NCBI GenBank assembly: GCA_017549335.1
Contig: JAFYVB010000018.1
Coordinates: 39,766 to 103,765 of the forward strand
Direction: 5' to 3'
Source: Clostridia bacterium
Lineage (GTDB): Bacteria; Bacillota; Clostridia; Christensenellales; Aristaeellaceae
DNA length: 64,000 nucleotides
Part shown: in pieces, positions 8,167 to 15,988 of the stretch
Layout: each line of letters starts with the position of its first letter
How positions within the stretch are numbered: position 1 is the stretch's first letter
Program-made: the position numbers and the translations under genes
Notes under the pieces: generated by a model
Told to the model about the DNA's origin: nothing
What the model saw: only the letters and a program-made list of their open reading frames with translations
Database searches by the model: none

Positions 8167-9021
8167 ATGAATTTTGAAAAACTGATTCCGGCGGTGGAAG
8201 CGCTGGGGATCAATTTGTACCGAATGGCTTTCTGGCAGGACGGCCGTATTCAGGATCATTGTTTTCAGCCTGTCAGCAACTGCTCCAACAGCTATTCCGT
8301 TGCCAAGCTCTTTTGCGTGACGGCAGTGGGCATGCTGCAGGATGACGGTCTGCTGGATGTGAAAAAGCCCCTGAAGGATTACATGGGCGATCTCATTCCC
8401 GGGGACGCCGATCCGAAATGGCAGTATGCCACGGTTGAAAATGCGCTGATGCATCGGCTGGGCTTTGGCGAGGGCTTGCTGGATATCGACGTGGACGACG
8501 CCAGCCAGTACCCCACCCGGGATTATCTGGACATGGTGTTCCATCATCCGTTGGCTTATGAGCCCGGCGAAAAATATCAGTACACCGACGCCGCTTTCTA
8601 TCTGGTCAGCCGTCTGGTGAGCTGCGTGACCGGCGAAAAGCTGGATGAGTTCCTTAACCGCCGCCTGTTCCGGCCGCTGAATTTCCGGGAAGTGGCCTGG
8701 AGCCGCTGCCCCATGGATTATCCCATGGGCGCCACGGGCTTGTACATCGGCGCTCACGATGCGGTGAAGCTGGCTGCCGTGTATCTGGAAGGCGGCAAGT
8801 GGCAGGATCGGCAGATCGTATCCGAAAACTGGGTGAAGGCCGTTCTTGAAAATAAGTATGAGCTGTATCCCAAGTCCCCCGCGGGCTGGGTGGGCAAGGG
8901 CGGCATGTACGGACAGATGGTCATGCTCAATCCCGAAAAGAAATGCGCCATCGCCTGGCACGCCCATTGCAGCAATGAGGACGCTCAAAGGCTCATCAGC
9001 TGCATCGACGAACATCTTTAA
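8167..9021 (+). CDS. Serine hydrolase, class C beta-lactamase fold
   Basis: A 284-residue protein of the beta-lactamase/penicillin-binding-protein superfamily (esterase or peptidase relatives). The catalytic SxxK is SVAK (Ser44, Lys47), and the second motif is Tyr139 in YQYTDAAFY. It lacks a signal peptide, so it is cytoplasmic, unlike drug-resistance beta-lactamases. The start is set by GAGGAAAT six bases before ATG 8167. A small hairpin (AACGC GGAA GCGTT) separates it by 43 bases from the solute-binding protein gene, so it probably heads that transport operon and deacylates or hydrolyses an imported compound. Substrate unknown. Confidence 0.82.
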   Translation: MNFEKLIPAVEALGINLYRMAFWQDGRIQDHCFQPVSNCSNSYSVAKLFCVTAVGMLQDDGLLDVKKPLKDYMGDLIPGDADPKWQYATVENALMHRLGFGEGLLDIDVDDASQYPTRDYLDMVFHHPLAYEPGEKYQYTDAAFYLVSRLVSCVTGEKLDEFLNRRLFRPLNFREVAWSRCPMDYPMGATGLYIGAHDAVKLAAVYLEGGKWQDRQIVSENWVKAVLENKYELYPKSPAGWVGKGGMYGQMVMLNPEKKCAIAWHAHCSNEDAQRLISCIDEHL

Positions 9022-9064
9022 TGTGAACCTAACGCGGAAGCGTTAAAAAAATAGGAGGTATACC

Positions 9065-10804
9065 ATGAAGAAACTCGTTTCCCTGTTTCTGGCGCTGATC
9101 ATGATGCTGGCCCTCGTGCCTTCCGTGACGGCTGAAGAACCCGTGAAGATCACCTACGGCTCCACCCAGAGCGTGGCTGACTTCGCTCAGTTCGAAATCA
9201 TTCAGGAGCTGTGCAAGAAGCTGAACATCGAACTGACCGTGACCAACTATGACTATGACTCTCTGCTGGTTATGCTGGCCGATGGTTCCTTCCCGGACAT
9301 CATGGCTTCCCGTATTGAGTATCTGGACAACGTGCTCAAGAGCGGCTACGCCCTGAACATCGAGCCCTATCTGGACACCCATCTGACCAACATGAAGAGC
9401 GAAATGTATGCGCAGACCAACGAGCTGCTGCAGATGCTCTATCCCTATGAAGATGGCGCCATCTACTTCGCCTGCCCCGCCGTTGGTATCTCTGAATACC
9501 AGGGCCTGCCCGGCCAGTATCGCGGCTACATCGTCCGCTGGGACTACTACAAGGAACTGGGCTGCCCGCCCATCAACAGCATTGAAGATTACATCGACGT
9601 GCTGTGCGCGATGGTCGACCTGCATCCCACCGATGAAGACGGCAACCCCAACTGGGCGTACGGCGTAAACAAGAGCCTGCGCGACATGGGCGGCTACTTC
9701 TCTTCCTTCCAGGTTGACATCGGCTTCAACCTTTGGTCCACCGCTTACCTGTACAAGTGCAACAACGTGACCAACAAGCTGGTCAACGGCTACACCGACG
9801 TTGAGCATTCTTCCTACTGGTCCGACATGCGCTTCCAGAACGCGCTGTATCGCCGCGGCCTGGATAACGACTATCCCTACTACAACACCGACGTGTTCAT
9901 CATGGACGGCGACGAGTTCAACGCTCTGGGCGTTGAAGGCCGCTTCATGGGCGTCCACTATGTTGAGGACGAACTGTACCTGAACTCCATCAAGAAGGAT
10001 CCCAACTCCCTGGCTGCTTACGTTGTTATTCCTTCTGAATCCACCTGGCTGTACGCTGACGTTAACCTGATGCTGGGCAACGCCCCCGCGTACTACACCT
10101 TCTTCAACAAGAACAGCGAAAACATCGACAAGGTTCTGGAATTCTGGAACTACATGTACGATCCTGACTTCGTCCGCGAATGGAAGGTCGGTAAGCAGGG
10201 CGAATCCTGGGACATCATCGACGGCGTTCCCACCATGAAGCCCGAATACCTGATGAAGCTGGCTGAGTATGACGAAGACTTCGTTGAAAAGCGCGGCTAC
10301 GGTCGTGCCTCCGGCCAGATCGTTGGCTACATGGGCACCACCAAGCATCCCGACGGCTACCTCCTCGACCTGTCTATGACCATGGAAAACTCCATCGCCG
10401 CTCAGCTGCCCTGGCAGAAGGACTTCGCTGAACACTACGGCGAGGAATTCTGGGTAGACGCTCAGTACAAGCTGATGAAGCACAACCAGTACGACGCCGG
10501 TGAGACCATCTCCGCCGCTCTGACTGACATCCCCATGGACTACAAGCGCACCCTCGAGCTGATGAACGACGTTATGGAAACCGCCATGCCCGAACTGATC
10601 ATGGCTGAGTCCGACGAAGAATTCCTGGACATCCAGGAGCGCGTTCTGGAAGAGCTGAAGGATCTGGGCGAAGAAGACGTTTGGACCTGGTTCAACACGC
10701 AGTGGGAAGCCGCTCGTGAAATGATCTGGCCCATCTTCGAACAGAGCTGCCTTGAGCAGGGTCTGCGTCCCGAAGGCGTCCGCGACATCAACGACTACAA
10801 CTAA
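9065..10804 (+). CDS. Extracellular solute-binding protein (LplA-like) of a carbohydrate ABC importer
   Basis: A 579-residue family 1 solute-binding protein that captures an oligosaccharide outside the membrane and delivers it to the two permeases encoded next. The signal peptide is MKKLVSLFLALIMMLALVPS followed by VTA/EEP; there is no lipobox cysteine, which is unusual for a single-membrane gram-positive. The mature part has the LplA style: TYGSTQSVADFAQ, DIMASRIEYLDN, and an aromatic-rich binding region. AGGAGG lies eight bases before ATG 9065. Codon use is strongly biased (AAC, CTG, GGC), suggesting high expression, in line with the stem-loop that follows the gene. Confidence 0.88.
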   Translation: MKKLVSLFLALIMMLALVPSVTAEEPVKITYGSTQSVADFAQFEIIQELCKKLNIELTVTNYDYDSLLVMLADGSFPDIMASRIEYLDNVLKSGYALNIEPYLDTHLTNMKSEMYAQTNELLQMLYPYEDGAIYFACPAVGISEYQGLPGQYRGYIVRWDYYKELGCPPINSIEDYIDVLCAMVDLHPTDEDGNPNWAYGVNKSLRDMGGYFSSFQVDIGFNLWSTAYLYKCNNVTNKLVNGYTDVEHSSYWSDMRFQNALYRRGLDNDYPYYNTDVFIMDGDEFNALGVEGRFMGVHYVEDELYLNSIKKDPNSLAAYVVIPSESTWLYADVNLMLGNAPAYYTFFNKNSENIDKVLEFWNYMYDPDFVREWKVGKQGESWDIIDGVPTMKPEYLMKLAEYDEDFVEKRGYGRASGQIVGYMGTTKHPDGYLLDLSMTMENSIAAQLPWQKDFAEHYGEEFWVDAQYKLMKHNQYDAGETISAALTDIPMDYKRTLELMNDVMETAMPELIMAESDEEFLDIQERVLEELKDLGEEDVWTWFNTQWEAAREMIWPIFEQSCLEQGLRPEGVRDINDYN

Positions 10805-10820
10805 TATTTAATTCCTTAAA

Positions 10821-10848
10821 CGGGAGCCGCCGTTTTCGGCGGCTCCCT
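10821..10848 (+). terminator. Intercistronic stem-loop between solute-binding protein and permease genes
   Basis: GGGAGCCGCCG, TTTT loop, CGGCGGCTCCC. There is no T-tract after it, so it more likely stabilises the upstream message or attenuates than terminates fully, giving excess binding protein over permease. Confidence 0.7.
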
Positions 10849-10879
10849 ATCGCCATTCTGAATGAGGAAAGTGATTCAT

Positions 10880-11791
10880 ATGACGACTGTGGCGACCTCT
10901 GTTAAAGTGAAAAAGCCGAAGAAGAACTGGACGTACTTTTTCATCGCCCTCCCGCTGATGGCGCTGGTTTTCGCGTTCAGCTACGTGCCCCTGATGGGCT
11001 GGTATCTCTCGTTTGTTGAATATACTGTCGGTCAGCCGATTCTTTCTTCCCCCTGGGTTGGGTTGAAATTCTTCAAGATGCTGTTCCAGAGCAGAGACTT
11101 TTCCCGTATTATGACCAATACGAGTATGTTCTCGCTTTACTATATAGGCATGCTTGTGCTGCCTCCGCTGTTTGCTATTCTTCTGAATGAACTCAAGGGC
11201 CGCCGCTTCGGCAAATTCTGCCAGACGGCTGCCACGCTGCCTAACTTTGTCAGCTGGGTGCTGGTATACTCCGTGTTCTATGCCGTGTTCACCACCGACG
11301 GCGTAGTCAACGAGATCCTCAAGCTGTTTGGCACCAAGCAGAAGTGGCTGTCCAGCAAAAAGGACGTGTACTGGTTCCAGAGCTTTGTCTGGGCGTGGAA
11401 AAACGTTGGCTGGAAAGCGATCATCTACATCGCGGCCATCGCCGGTATCGATCAGGAGCTGTACGAAGCAGCTGCCGTAGACGGCGCAAGCCGCTTCAAG
11501 CAGGCATGGCACATCACCGTGCCCGGTCTTTTGCCCACCTTCCTTGTTATGTTCCTGCTGGCCATCGGCTCCTTCGTGCGCAACGGCCTGGAGCAGTACA
11601 TGGTGTTTGACAACACCATCATCCACAAGCAGATCGAAACGCTGGAATTGTACACCTATAACAAGGGCTTGAAGCTGCTGGACTACAGTTATGCCACAGC
11701 CGTTGGTATGTTCCAGAGCGTTGTATCCATCGTGCTGCTGTTCCTGGCTAACGGCCTTTCCAAGGTTGTTCGCGGCGAAACCATCATTTAA
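10880..11791 (+). CDS. ABC transporter permease, LplB type
   Basis: Membrane subunit of a CUT1-class carbohydrate importer, 303 residues with about six transmembrane helices. The cytoplasmic EAA loop reads YEAAAVDGASRFKQAWHITVP and contacts the ATPase. ATG 10880 is preferred to ATG 10862 because the sequence GAGGAAAG, which would fall inside the longer reading, sits eight bases before 10880. It is followed after 17 bases by the second permease. No ATPase gene is present nearby; importers of this kind usually borrow a shared MsmX-type ATPase, so that is inferred here. Confidence 0.9.
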   Translation: MTTVATSVKVKKPKKNWTYFFIALPLMALVFAFSYVPLMGWYLSFVEYTVGQPILSSPWVGLKFFKMLFQSRDFSRIMTNTSMFSLYYIGMLVLPPLFAILLNELKGRRFGKFCQTAATLPNFVSWVLVYSVFYAVFTTDGVVNEILKLFGTKQKWLSSKKDVYWFQSFVWAWKNVGWKAIIYIAAIAGIDQELYEAAAVDGASRFKQAWHITVPGLLPTFLVMFLLAIGSFVRNGLEQYMVFDNTIIHKQIETLELYTYNKGLKLLDYSYATAVGMFQSVVSIVLLFLANGLSKVVRGETII

Positions 11792-11808
11792 GGAAGGAGG
11801 AAGGAATT

Positions 11809-12693
11809 ATGATCGTTGGACGCGAATCTCCTACCCGCAAGATATTCAATGTAGCGAATGTCCTTCTTTTCATCCTGATTGATATCATGTGCCTCTATCC
11901 TTTGTGGTACATTTTCATTCAGTCCTTCTCCGACGGCGCACGCGCTGCCCATGCGCTGGTATTGCCCATCGACTTTACGCTGGAAAACTACCGCGTGATC
12001 CTGGAGCGTAAGGACATCGGCCACGCGCTGTTTATCTCCGTGGCGCGTACGGTTTCCGGCACCACGCTGACGGTATTGGGCTGCATGATGCTGGGCTACC
12101 TGTTTACCAAGCAGAACATGCCCTTCCGCAAGTTCATGTACCGTATGCTCACCATCACCATGTACGTGGGCGGCGGTTTGATCCCCACTTACCTTGTGTA
12201 CAAGTCCTACGGTATCAATAACACCTTCTGGGTGTACATCCTTCCCTGCATTGTGGACGCTTACTACGTCATCCTCATCAAGACGTACGTGGAAAGTCTG
12301 CCGGCCAGCGTAGAGGAAAGCGCCATGCTGGACGGTGCGGGCGTGTTTACCATCTTCACCCGGATCATCCTGCCCATGTCGCTGCCCATCATCGCCACCA
12401 TCGCCATTTATGCCTCTGTGGGTCAGTGGAACGCCTGGTTCGACAACCATATTTACAATATCAACAGCAAAGACCTTGAAACTCTGCAGTATTTGTTGTA
12501 TAAATATATGAACGAAGCGCAGAGCATCACGCAGGAAATCAAGGAAAAGAACCCCGGTATGCGCATCAAGGTAACGCCCCGCGGCGTGCGTATGACCATC
12601 ACCATGATCACTACGATCCCCGTGCTGTGCATCTATCCTTTCCTGCAGCGGTATCTGATCAAGGGATTGCTGATCGGCGCCGTCAAGGGCTGA
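11809..12693 (+). CDS. ABC transporter permease, YtcP/LplC type
   Basis: Second permease of the importer, 294 residues, pairing with the LplB-type subunit to form the membrane channel. It shows the expected N-terminal helix (LLFILIDIMCLYPLWYIFIQS), the EAA loop VEESAMLDGAGVFTIFTRIILP, and the family C-terminus IKGLLIGAVKG. A strong AAGGAGGAAGG site precedes ATG 11809. The gene ends the operon; a tandem repeat and then a terminator follow. Confidence 0.9.
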   Translation: MIVGRESPTRKIFNVANVLLFILIDIMCLYPLWYIFIQSFSDGARAAHALVLPIDFTLENYRVILERKDIGHALFISVARTVSGTTLTVLGCMMLGYLFTKQNMPFRKFMYRMLTITMYVGGGLIPTYLVYKSYGINNTFWVYILPCIVDAYYVILIKTYVESLPASVEESAMLDGAGVFTIFTRIILPMSLPIIATIAIYASVGQWNAWFDNHIYNINSKDLETLQYLLYKYMNEAQSITQEIKEKNPGMRIKVTPRGVRMTITMITTIPVLCIYPFLQRYLIKGLLIGAVKG

Positions 12694-12698
12694 TCGGT

Positions 12699-12834
12699 GC
12701 GGCAATAAAGCCCGCAATCACAACAGGGCTGCTTCGGCAGCCCTGTTGCTTACTGTGTTGGCTGCGGCAATAAAGCCCGCAATCGCAGCAGGCTGCTTTG
12801 GCAGCCCTGTTGCTTACTGCGTTGGCTGCGGCAA
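12699..12834. repeat. Tandem repeat, two copies of a 64/65-base unit plus a short third start
   Basis: Units begin with GCGGCAATAAAGCCCGCAAT at 12699 and 12764; the third partial copy GCGGCAA begins at 12828. The units differ by a few substitutions and one deletion. Unit 1 contains a strong hairpin (CAACAGGGCTGC, TTCG, GCAGCCCTGTTG) and unit 2 a weaker version. Non-coding, directly after the permease stop. Confidence 0.85.
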
Positions 12835-12877
12835 AGTACCGATCACATTTTTGCTCCGATGGAGCATTCTCATCATG

Positions 12878-12899
12878 CGCCGCGTCTGCGGCGTTTTTT
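12878..12899 (+). terminator. Rho-independent terminator ahead of the DMT transporter gene
   Basis: CGCCGC, GTCT loop, GCGGCG and six T residues. It ends the importer operon or acts in the leader of the next gene, whose ATG is only 21 bases away. Confidence 0.8.
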
Positions 12900-12919
12900 A
12901 CAGAGAAGCAGGAGATCAC

Positions 12920-13786
12920 ATGAGAAACAAAAAACTGCTGGGTCAGCTGTGCATAATCGGCTCGGCCATCATTTTCGGCTTCACCCCCGTGCTGGCGGCC
13001 ATTTCCTATCAGGGCGGCAACAACGGCATCAACATGGCCTTCCTGCGCGCTTTGGTTCCCCTGCCGCTGCTGTTGTTCCTTGGCAGAAAGCAGGCCCTCC
13101 CCACCAAAGCCCAGTGGAAAAGCGGCCTGCTGGCGGGCTGCTTATCCTTTGGCTGCACGCTGCTTTTGTACTCCTCCTATGAGTACATTTCCCCCGGCCT
13201 TGCCACCACGCTGCATTTCCTCTATCCGCTGTATGTGACGGTATATGAGGCTGTGCGCGATCGGGAGCGTCCCGGCCTTCCGCGATTGGCGGGCCTGGCG
13301 CTGGGTTTGCTGGGCTCGGTTTTGTTTGTGGATCTGTCCGGCGAGGGCGGCAGCACGCTGGGATATATTCTGGCGCTGGGCAGCGGACTGAGCTATGCGC
13401 TGTACATCGTGGCGCTCAGCAAGGAAGCGGCAAAGCCCATGCCGCTGTTCCGTTTGACGATGGTGGTATCCGTAGCGGGCGTGTTTATCTGCGGCGCGGT
13501 GGGCGGCGTCATGGGAAAGCTGACGGCGGCCATGCCCCTGAATGCGTGGGTGTGTGCCATTGCCGTGGCGCTGCTGGCGGCTGTTGTGGGCGGCGTGCTC
13601 TTCCAAAGGGGCGTCCGCGAGATCGGCGGCGGCAACTCGGCGCTGCTCTCGCTCTTTGAGCCCATCACCAGCGTGATCTTCAGCGTATGGCTGCTGAACG
13701 ATATCCTCTCGCTCCGCAAGCTCATGGGCTGCGCGCTGATCCTTGGCGGCTTGCTGATGGTATCGCTTCAAAAAGAAAAGAAATAA
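12920..13786 (+). CDS. EamA/DMT family membrane transporter
   Basis: A 288-residue inner-membrane protein with ten predicted helices arranged as two EamA repeats, the plan of drug/metabolite exporters (amino acids, sugars phosphates or drugs; substrate unknown). Typical pieces are the N-terminal LCIIGSAIIFGFTPV helix and the C-terminal stretch LFEPITSVIFSVWLLNDILS before ALILGGLLMV, matching the conserved end of the second repeat. ATG 12920 follows CAGGAG at eight bases; longer in-frame readings start upstream of the terminator and are rejected. A bidirectional terminator separates it from the convergent peptidase gene. Confidence 0.88.
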   Translation: MRNKKLLGQLCIIGSAIIFGFTPVLAAISYQGGNNGINMAFLRALVPLPLLLFLGRKQALPTKAQWKSGLLAGCLSFGCTLLLYSSYEYISPGLATTLHFLYPLYVTVYEAVRDRERPGLPRLAGLALGLLGSVLFVDLSGEGGSTLGYILALGSGLSYALYIVALSKEAAKPMPLFRLTMVVSVAGVFICGAVGGVMGKLTAAMPLNAWVCAIAVALLAAVVGGVLFQRGVREIGGGNSALLSLFEPITSVIFSVWLLNDILSLRKLMGCALILGGLLMVSLQKEKK

Positions 13787-13824
13787 AAAAGCTCCCGTTG
13801 ACGAAAGTCAGCGGGAGTTCTTTC
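13786..13824. terminator. Bidirectional terminator
   Basis: GCTCCCGTTGAC, GAAA loop, GTCAGCGGGAGT, with an A-tract on the left and TTCTTT on the right, between two convergent genes. Confidence 0.8.
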
Positions 13825-14953
13825 ATTTATATAAGTCAACGATGTGCCGGTACTTTTCCACGATCCTTTTCACCTGATCGTGGGGCAGGCCGTACACCGT
13901 GTTCATATTGCGGCCCACCATGGTTTTGCCGGCGGCCAGCGCGTTCATAATGGCTTCTTCGGTGGCCTGCGCGGCGGCGATAAAGAAGGGGTCGATCAGC
14001 TCGTCGGGCATATAGTCGATCTTCACCGGCTTGGGAGAGAAGGCGTTTTCGTTGGCGGTGGAGAAGGCGAGGAAAATATCGCCCGAGCTGGTGTGATTGC
14101 CGCCGCCCAGTCTGCCGATGCCAATGGCTGCGCGCCTTGCGATCTTGTTGAGCTGCCAGGGCATAAAGGGCGCATCCGTTGCGATGACGGCAATGATGGA
14201 GCCTGCGCCGGGCACGGGCGCCAACTGCGGGTAATGCCGCTCACAGCCCTCGATCTCGCGGCCCAGGGGAATGCCTTTGATGCACAGCTCCTTGCGGGTG
14301 CCGTGATTGGCCTGCACCAGCACGCCCACGGTGAATTCCTTTTCGCCCAGCATCACGCGGCGGGAGGAGGTGCCTGTGCCGCCCTTGAACTGGTGGCAGA
14401 TCATGCCCGTGCCGCCGCCCACGCTGCCTTCTGCGATGGCGCCGCCGTGAGCAGAGTCAAGGGCTTCAAATACGTGCTCTTCCTTTACCTTAAAGCCGTT
14501 GATGTTATTGAGCACGCCGTCGAATGTTTCTGCCACCACAGGATAAAAATAACCGTAGCCGGGGATGGGCGTATCGCCGTTGAAGTGCTGCGGATAGGCG
14601 TCGTGCAGGAACATCCACTTGCTTACGCTGTCGCGCACGATGCCCACGCTGTGGGTATTGGTGATCGTCATGGGGCCGTGCATGAAGCCCGAATCGATGA
14701 GCCACGGGAGCCCTGTCATTTCGCCGTTGCCGTTGAGCACGGCATGACCGGCGAACACGGCGCTGCGCTTTTTGCCGCGGGGCAGGATGGCTGTGACGCC
14801 TGTACGCGCGAAATCGGAGTCGACGCCGTTGTTCTCCCGGGGCTCGCCCGATATAACGGTGGAATAGCCCACTTCCACGCCGGGAACGTCGGTGATGGCG
14901 TTAAAGGCGCCGCACTGCCCTTCAAAGGGCAAACCCAGATCTCTTGCTCGCAT
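13823..14953 (-). CDS. P1 family peptidase (DmpA/BapA-like aminopeptidase)
   Basis: N-terminal nucleophile hydrolase of 376 residues, related to DmpA (L-aminopeptidase D-Ala-esterase) and beta-peptidyl aminopeptidases. These precursors cut themselves before a serine to expose the nucleophile. The family core is clear: DVPGVEVGYSTV, RTGVTAILPRG, AEGSVGGGTGM and ATDAPFMPWQLNKIARRA. The probable nucleophile region is Thr288-Ser289-Ser290-Gly-Asp, where relatives have Gly or Asn just before the Ser. ATG 14953 is chosen because the longer frame runs into the divergent MerR start. No signal peptide, so cytoplasmic. Confidence 0.85.
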   Translation of the reverse strand: MRARDLGLPFEGQCGAFNAITDVPGVEVGYSTVISGEPRENNGVDSDFARTGVTAILPRGKKRSAVFAGHAVLNGNGEMTGLPWLIDSGFMHGPMTITNTHSVGIVRDSVSKWMFLHDAYPQHFNGDTPIPGYGYFYPVVAETFDGVLNNINGFKVKEEHVFEALDSAHGGAIAEGSVGGGTGMICHQFKGGTGTSSRRVMLGEKEFTVGVLVQANHGTRKELCIKGIPLGREIEGCERHYPQLAPVPGAGSIIAVIATDAPFMPWQLNKIARRAAIGIGRLGGGNHTSSGDIFLAFSTANENAFSPKPVKIDYMPDELIDPFFIAAAQATEEAIMNALAAGKTMVGRNMNTVYGLPHDQVKRIVEKYRHIVDLYK

Positions 14954-15030
14954 GTTGAATATCTCGCTTTCCGAAAAATAGATATATTTTACTATAATAC
15001 AAAAAAGAGGAAAAAGCAATCCGAAAACAC

Positions 15031-15059
15031 TTGCGATAATCGGATAACGATAGTATAAT
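15031..15059 (+). promoter_or_regulatory. Sigma-A promoter of the MerR gene
   Basis: TTGCGA, 17-base spacer, TATAAT, 24 bases before ATG 15084. Confidence 0.7.
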
Positions 15060-15083
15060 ACCGATTTGGAAAGAGGCGATGAC

Positions 15084-15881
15084 ATGAAACGCTACAAGAT
15101 CGGCGAGGTCGCGCGGCTGCTGGGAACCACCACGCAGGCATTGCGCTTTTACGAACAGGAAGGCATCATCGTGCCCGAAAAGACGGAAAACGGCACGCGA
15201 ACCTACTCCGAAGCGGATATCATCCGCCTGATGGCCTTCAAGCGCTACCAGCTGCTGGAATTCAGCGTGCAGGACGTGGCGGAGTATTTCAAAAAGGGCA
15301 GCATCCCTTCGCTGCTGGATACCATCGGCGAGCATCGCAATGCCCTGCTGCGCAAAAGCGAGGAGCTGCTGCGCCGCGCCCATGCCATGGAGCATTATGA
15401 AATGCTTTTGCGCACCGCCGGGGAGAATATCGACCGGGTGATCCTTACCCGGCGGCCCGACGTGTATATGCATCCCTGCTCCCTTGCAGAATTGGAAATG
15501 CTCAAGGGCTCGAAAAAGGAAAGCTTTGAGCGGTTCATGGAAGCCATGCCCGATGCGCATATCTGCTTTGCCTATCATCCGGATGGCGAAAAGCCCCTGC
15601 GCTTTTACTTTGCCGTGACGGAGCCCGCGGCGCAGACGTGGTCGCTGCCGCTGGAGGATGCGGTTTGCCACAAGGGCGGCAAGTGCGTGGTTTTGTTCGT
15701 GCGTACCGATATGCAGCTGTGGCAGGAGGAATATCTGCAGGCGCAGCTGGCTCGCGTGGAGGCGGAGGGCTACAAAGTGGATCGCTCCGTGCCCGTGCTC
15801 GGACAGCAGCTGGCTTCCGAAAACGTCACCGCAGCGAAAAACGGCTATCTGCTGGCGGCGCTGCATATTTCTGTGCTATAA
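15084..15881 (+). CDS. MerR family transcriptional regulator
   Basis: A 265-residue activator/repressor. The winged-helix domain at the N-terminus (YKIGEVARLLGTTTQALRFYE) is diagnostic; a linker coiled coil spans about residues 75-115, and the C-terminal 145 residues look like a GyrI/BmrR-type ligand-binding domain. ATG 15084 follows AAAGAGG at seven bases. The next gene downstream, a secreted flavin reductase, has a promoter with the long 19-base spacer and spacer dyad that MerR proteins act on, so this protein is its likely controller, sensing the substrate or a related small molecule. Ligand unknown. Confidence 0.88.
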   Translation: MKRYKIGEVARLLGTTTQALRFYEQEGIIVPEKTENGTRTYSEADIIRLMAFKRYQLLEFSVQDVAEYFKKGSIPSLLDTIGEHRNALLRKSEELLRRAHAMEHYEMLLRTAGENIDRVILTRRPDVYMHPCSLAELEMLKGSKKESFERFMEAMPDAHICFAYHPDGEKPLRFYFAVTEPAAQTWSLPLEDAVCHKGGKCVVLFVRTDMQLWQEEYLQAQLARVEAEGYKVDRSVPVLGQQLASENVTAAKNGYLLAALHISVL

Positions 15882-15906
15882 AATCGATAAAAATTTATCA
15901 AATATA

Positions 15907-15937
15907 TTGAATCTAAAGTGTACTTTAGGTATATACT
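15907..15937 (+). promoter_or_regulatory. MerR-type promoter with 19-base spacer and operator dyad
   Basis: TTGAAT (15907-15912) and TATACT (15932-15937) are 19 bases apart. The spacer holds CTAAAGTGTACTTTAG (15913-15928), an inverted repeat with 7-base arms and a GT centre. This is the classic architecture activated by DNA-untwisting MerR proteins. Confidence 0.85.
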
Positions 15938-15988
15938 GGACCAAAGCGCAGAAAATCTGCGTGAAATATGTAAAGGAGAGAAACCACT

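Noticed and set aside
9029-10483. Long minus-strand open frame (484 codons) opposite the solute-binding protein gene
   Set aside because: It mirrors a strongly codon-biased gene; its composition (Val/Gly/His/Gln-rich) and lack of a ribosome site mark it as a shadow. The same applies to long frames opposite 15989-17869, 19113-20654 and 59866-61722.
12699-12834. CRISPR array
   Set aside because: Two near-identical 64-65-base units without spacers are a tandem duplication; no other short regularly spaced repeat with variable spacers and no cas genes were seen.
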